Source: Deltaproteobacteria bacterium
GTDB lineage: Bacteria > Desulfobacterota > Binatia > UBA1149 > JAJCZL01
Assembly (NCBI GenBank): GCA_029262415.1
Contig: JAJCZL010000027.1
Location: forward strand, 62,001-126,000
Length of the DNA stretch: 64,000 nt
Direction: 5' to 3'
Shown here: positions 60,781-64,000 of the stretch, one piece after another
Position numbering within the stretch: position 1 is the first letter of the stretch
Layout of the letters: each line of letters opens with the position of its first letter
Program-made: the position numbers and the translations under genes
The notes under the pieces: model-generated
What the model was told of the DNA's origin: nothing
The model's database searches: none
Seen by the model: the letters and a program-made list of their open reading frames with translations, nothing else

Positions 60781-61179
60781 ATGCGAATTTTGGTGATTGA
60801 TGACGAAGAGGCGGTCCGTACGTCCTTCCACCTAGCCTTGGAAGGCTTGCCTTACAGGTTGGGTACAGCTGCGACCGGTGAGGCCGGACTCGAGGCGCTC
60901 CGCAGTGAACCTGCAGACCTGATCTTTCTCGATCTGCACATGCCGGGGATTGACGGCGTCGAGACGCTGCGACGCTTACGTAGGGCGGGCATCGAGACTC
61001 CGGTCTATGTGATTACCGCATTTGCCGATGAGTTCATGCAGCGTCTGCAGGAAGCCGTCGATGAGGGGCTCGACTTCGAGTTGGTTCGTAAGCCGATTGA
61101 ACTCGACGACATCGCGAACGTCGTACACGAGGTTCTGGCCGACGAGTCGGAAATAGGCGTCGACGGACACGCGTATTAG
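60781..61179 (+). CDS. single-domain response regulator
   Basis: A 132-residue CheY-like receiver, starting one base after the kinase stop, so clearly its partner. Acidic pair D7/D8, phospho-acceptor D51 in LIFLDLHMPG, Thr in VITAF, Lys in LVRKP. No output domain, so it signals by protein contact. The KaiB-fusion gene follows 33 bases later. Confidence 0.94.
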   Translation: MRILVIDDEEAVRTSFHLALEGLPYRLGTAATGEAGLEALRSEPADLIFLDLHMPGIDGVETLRRLRRAGIETPVYVITAFADEFMQRLQEAVDEGLDFELVRKPIELDDIANVVHEVLADESEIGVDGHAY

Positions 61180-61212
61180 GTAGCCGACATTGCCGAAGGA
61201 AGAGGTGAGTGT

Positions 61213-62613
61213 GTGAGTCCGAAAAGCCTGATCGATATGCTGAGTGAGCCCGGCAGTGAATCGCACCGCCACCAGCTGGAGCTGTTTGTAAGCGGATGCA
61301 GCCGACACTCCGCGGCGGCTGTCCGCTCTGTTCGCAAGATTTGCGAAGAGGAGTTCGGGGACGTCTATCGCTTCAAGATCATCGATGTTCTCAAGAACCC
61401 GGCGGAAGCACGCCGAGCCGACGTTGTCGTCACGCCGACGCTGATTGTGCGTACGCCGTTGGTCGAGACTAAGAGTATCGGCCGCTCGATCTACGATCCT
61501 GCAAAGCTGCGTATCCTGCTGCGGCTCGACGAGCAAGTAAACGACCCGACCCCGGCAGGGTCGCAATCTGAGGGTGTGGCGTCAAATGCACAGGTCGGCG
61601 GATCCGCCGCTGACGTGCAAACCTCTCAAGACAAACCGTTCGGGCTGTACATCGTCGAAAGCGACCGTAAGATCTCCGAATTGCTCGAGCCCGCGCTCAT
61701 CGAACTGTCACTCGGTTATCGGTGGTTTGGGAAAGTAAAAGACGCGATTCATGCCCTGTTGACGCTTGAGTTGGAAAGCCTCGAAGTCAAGCCGGTGGTG
61801 CTCGTCGATATGCTGTGCGACCCGTTGGTTCTGCGTAAACTGCGCGCTTTGTACGAGCTCAAACCAGACTCGTTCCAGTTTGTGCTGGTTGATAATGTCG
61901 CTGCGGGAGTTGCCGACAGCGATACCGCAGATCTAGGCGCATCGGTGTGTCTGAGCTCGCCTTTGGATATAGCGGAACTGGCAGTCCAGATTCAAAAGTT
62001 TCTACGTTTGGGCGACCGCCCGTGTCCCTACTGCGGACAAAGCCTCGCCAATGCGCCTCGCTTGCCCGCAGCTGAAAAGCCTCAGCAGCGCTTTGCCGGC
62101 CCCGCGCACCTGGTTGTCACCGCTGATGTCGCCGATGTCGTCATGGGCGTAGCGCCGGTTACCGCCGCCGAAGCGCACGAGGACTTTGCGGAGGCGCCCG
62201 AAGCGGTCGCCCGCCTTGAAGCCGGTACTACGGCGACACCCGAACCTGCGCCGGACTTCGAACCCGACCCAGACTTCGAACCCGATCCCGACTTCGTACC
62301 CGATCCTAACTTCGATACCGTTGCTGAGACCGAACCGGAAATCTACGGAGAGCCGATTTCCTCGTACAGCAGCGAAGCCGCGGAGCCGGACACCTGCGAG
62401 GTTACCGACAAAGCTCGGGCGAGCGCAGACCAAGCGTCCACAAGCGCCGCGGTCGCCGACCTCGGCAAAGCTGCCGCTCCCGGCATCGGTGGTAGCGGCG
62501 CTGTTCCTGAGCCTGCCTTACCAAAGGTTGGGGCAGGCGACCGGCAAGCCGACACGAGTTCAGAGCCGCAAGTCAAAACCGACCGCGCCGTCTGGCGTTC
62601 GCTCCTCGACTAA
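61213..62613 (+). CDS. KaiB-fold / degenerate receiver / CxxC / acidic-tail fusion protein
   Basis: A 466-residue protein from GTG 61213. Residues 21-106 match the KaiB thioredoxin-like fold: LELFVSGCSRHSAAAVRSVRKICEEE, then KIIDVLKNPAEARRADVVVTPTLIV with cis-Pro region P75 and LRILLRL end. Residues about 143-266 look like a receiver with altered key sites: the acidic pair replaced (IVESD), an Asp in VVLVD (D199) kept, and the Lys-Pro replaced by Ser-Pro (S249). A lone CPYC (271-274) follows, then about 190 residues of acidic, Ala/Pro-rich low complexity with DFEPDP repeats. KaiB partners kinases in the cyanobacterial clock. Here it is encoded with a kinase and receiver. Confidence 0.75.
   Translation: MSPKSLIDMLSEPGSESHRHQLELFVSGCSRHSAAAVRSVRKICEEEFGDVYRFKIIDVLKNPAEARRADVVVTPTLIVRTPLVETKSIGRSIYDPAKLRILLRLDEQVNDPTPAGSQSEGVASNAQVGGSAADVQTSQDKPFGLYIVESDRKISELLEPALIELSLGYRWFGKVKDAIHALLTLELESLEVKPVVLVDMLCDPLVLRKLRALYELKPDSFQFVLVDNVAAGVADSDTADLGASVCLSSPLDIAELAVQIQKFLRLGDRPCPYCGQSLANAPRLPAAEKPQQRFAGPAHLVVTADVADVVMGVAPVTAAEAHEDFAEAPEAVARLEAGTTATPEPAPDFEPDPDFEPDPDFVPDPNFDTVAETEPEIYGEPISSYSSEAAEPDTCEVTDKARASADQASTSAAVADLGKAAAPGIGGSGAVPEPALPKVGAGDRQADTSSEPQVKTDRAVWRSLLD
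62254..62316 (+). repeat. 18-bp tandem repeat encoding DFEPDP units
   Basis: Three and a half units of an 18-bp repeat, starting at 62254, 62272, 62290 and 62308, code for acidic DFEPDP-like blocks in the tail of the KaiB-fusion protein. They are likely to vary in number by slippage. Confidence 0.85.
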
Positions 62614-62619
62614 GGCTTT

Positions 62620-62645
62620 ACGGCGCGGACATCGCACCGCGCCGT
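62620..62645. terminator. perfect 9-bp hairpin between KaiB-fusion gene and phoU
   Basis: ACGGCGCGG (62620-62628) pairs perfectly with CCGCGCCGT (62637-62645) around an 8-base loop, followed by CTTTG. It sits in the 37-base gap between two convergent genes and could serve both. Confidence 0.65.
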
Positions 62646-62650
62646 CTTTG

Positions 62651-63346
62651 TCAGCTCTTGGTTCCGTCGGTAGGTCGCGGCTCGGTCGCGAGGTTTGAGT
62701 GACGGACGATGTCACCTTCGGTCATGTAGATCACATCTTCGGCAATGTTGGTCGCGTGATCGGCAATTCTTTCCAAATAGCGCGAGGCCGATAAATAACA
62801 GGTGTAGAGCGATGCGTGTTCCGGCCTTGCGCCTACCGCGGCAATAAACCAGGCGTAGGTGCTGCGGTGCAAATCGTCGACGACGTCGTCTGCGATGCAG
62901 ACCCTGCGCGCCTCTGCCGCGTTGATATTGACGAGTGAGTCGAGGCTCGACCGCACCATAGCACGGGCGCGCGTGACCATCTCGCCGATGTGCGAGGGCA
63001 TCTCGGGTGGGGAGTCGGCAGCCGAGAGCGCGACCGCCTGCTCGGCGATGTTGACTGCGAGATCGCCGATTCTCTCCAAGTCGTTGTTCAGCTTGAGTAT
63101 CGCAATTACATAACGCAGGTCAGTAGCGACGGGTTGGTGAAGCGCAAGAATCTTCAGGCAATCCTCCTCGACGTTTACCTCTTCAGCGTCGATCAACACA
63201 TCGGACGCGACGACCTCGGCGGCCAATATGTGGTTGCGGTCGATAACTGCGGCAGCGGCCTTATCGAGCGCGCCTTCCACGAGCGCTCCAAGCGCAAGGC
63301 TCTTACACTTGAGTTGTTCGATTTCCTTATCTAAGTGGCGTTTCAT
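62651..63346 (-). CDS. phoU: phosphate transport regulator PhoU
   Basis: A 231-residue two-repeat three-helix-bundle protein. Each repeat has the metal-binding E/D-rich DxExN..D pattern (LKLNNDLERIGDLAVNIAEQA; ASRYLERIADHATNIAEDVIYM). PhoU silences phosphate-regulon signalling through the Pst transporter and PhoR. ATG 63346 matches the family N-terminus (MKRHLDKEIEQLK). It is the last gene of the pst-phoU set, 39 bases after pstB. Confidence 0.96.
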   Translation of the reverse strand: MKRHLDKEIEQLKCKSLALGALVEGALDKAAAAVIDRNHILAAEVVASDVLIDAEEVNVEEDCLKILALHQPVATDLRYVIAILKLNNDLERIGDLAVNIAEQAVALSAADSPPEMPSHIGEMVTRARAMVRSSLDSLVNINAAEARRVCIADDVVDDLHRSTYAWFIAAVGARPEHASLYTCYLSASRYLERIADHATNIAEDVIYMTEGDIVRHSNLATEPRPTDGTKS

Positions 63347-63385
63347 TGTGTGCTCCAGGCCGAAGGTGTTCACTTGCGCGTCCGT

Positions 63386-64000
63386 TCAGCCGAATTTGCC
63401 GGAGACGTAGGCTTCGGTGCGTGGGTTGTGAGGCCGCGTGAAGATCTGCTGGGTCGGCCCGAATTCGATCAGGTCGCCCTCGAACATGAAAGCCGTGTAG
63501 TTGGAGAGGCGGGCGGCCTGCTGCATGTTGTGGGTGACGATCACGATCGTGTAGCGCGTGGCCAGTTCGAGCAGCAGTTCTTCGATGCGCGCCGTCGAGG
63601 TCGGGTCGAGAGCCGAACAGGGCTCGTCCATGAGCACCACTTCCGGGTTCATCGCGATCGCGCGCGCGATGCACAGGCGTTGCTGTTGGCCGCCTGAAAG
63701 CGCTAGGCCGCTTTCGTTCAGTTTGTCTTTAACTTCGTCCCACAGTGCGGCTTTCCTCAGCGATTCTTCGACCAACGCCTCGGTCTCGCCGTTCATGCCG
63801 TTGAGCTGAGGGGCCCACGCGATGTTCTGATAGATCGACTTGGGGAACGGGTTGGGTTTCTGGAACACCATGCCGATCCTACGCCGCACCTCAACCGGGT
63901 CGATATCCTTGCCGTAGACGTCGGTACCGTCGAACAATACCTCGCCGTCGATCGACACGGTTGGGACGAAATCGTTCATACGGTTAAAGGTTCTGAGCAG
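63386..64000 (-). CDS. pstB: phosphate ABC transporter ATP-binding protein PstB (partial)
   Basis: The C-terminal 205 residues or so of PstB; the start and Walker A lie beyond the window end. Q-loop [22 protein letters not shown], signature LSGGQQQR, Walker B VVLMDEP, D-loop [15 protein letters not shown], and switch His in IVTHNM are all present. The sequence up to the edge ([13 protein letters not shown]) matches the region after Walker A. The rest of pst is expected just outside. Confidence 0.95.
   Translation of the reverse strand: MLRTFNRMNDFVPTVSIDGEVLFDGTDVYGKDIDPVEVRRRIGMVFQKPNPFPKSIYQNIAWAPQLNGMNGETEALVEESLRKAALWDEVKDKLNESGLALSGGQQQRLCIARAIAMNPEVVLMDEPCSALDPTSTARIEELLLELATRYTIVIVTHNMQQAARLSNYTAFMFEGDLIEFGPTQQIFTRPHNPRTEAYVSGKFG

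Overview
GC-rich, gene-dense bacterial chromosomal DNA. No rRNA, CRISPR array, phage or plasmid gene is visible. Secreted proteins here carry Myxococcus-type cysteine-rich repeats (C..G....ECDDGN..GDGCS), dockerin-like C-termini, Thr/Pro linkers and a four-cysteine N-terminal repeat. The window also holds a heteromeric-looking acyl-CoA dehydrogenase pair, PaaX, class III cyclases and many GTG/TTG starts. Together these suggest a deltaproteobacterial-type lineage (Myxococcota / Desulfobacterota / Binatota-like). That placement is inference from protein style, not from a marker gene.

Layout. 0.4-2.8 kb: SirB1-type protein, small membrane protein, HEAT-repeat protein, pterin dehydratase. 2.8-14.1 kb: large secreted proteins (anchor/dockerin protein, seven-repeat FG-GAP protein, sugar-dehydrogenase-type propeller), the Lhr helicase and a metallo-beta-lactamase-fold hydrolase. 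14.2-18.9 kb: two decayed IS5-like elements of 406 and 407 bp in inverted orientation. They bracket a SYLF protein, a deoxyhypusine-synthase-family enzyme, a double-length ThyX and an NfeD-like protein. 18.9-22.4 kb: membrane-fused SDR, a 91-bp-period direct repeat, GST, HxlR regulator, VOC protein. 22.5-26.7 kb: a translationally coupled unknown protein / ECF sigma / anti-sigma set followed by a TPR protein. 26.8-35.4 kb: glutamate-type dehydrogenase, VTT membrane protein and two very different class III cyclases.

35.4-50.1 kb is a lipid/acyl-CoA district: desaturase and PaaX regulator, acyl-CoA synthetase, three acyl-CoA dehydrogenases, two accessory proteins, then EF-P directly abutting an SDR, a MenB/BadI-type crotonase and an MFS transporter, with an N-formylglutamate-amidohydrolase-like protein. 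The SDR/crotonase pair hints at alicyclic or related acyl-CoA breakdown. 50.2-57.5 kb is housekeeping: Tpx, a GT9 glycosyltransferase with DUF4254, an alpha/beta hydrolase, a stand-alone receiver next to a receiver-less sigma-54 activator, RNase PH, RdgB, tRNA-Pro(UGG) and tRNA-Arg(UCU).

57.6-64 kb: a secreted seven-repeat propeller with dockerin-like tail, then an apparent signalling operon of receiver-histidine kinase, single receiver, and a KaiB-fold / receiver-like / CxxC / acidic-tail protein. This converges on phoU-pstB, and pstB runs off the window end. The KaiB fusion operon and the complementary loss of motifs in the double ThyX are the two best candidates for something not yet described.
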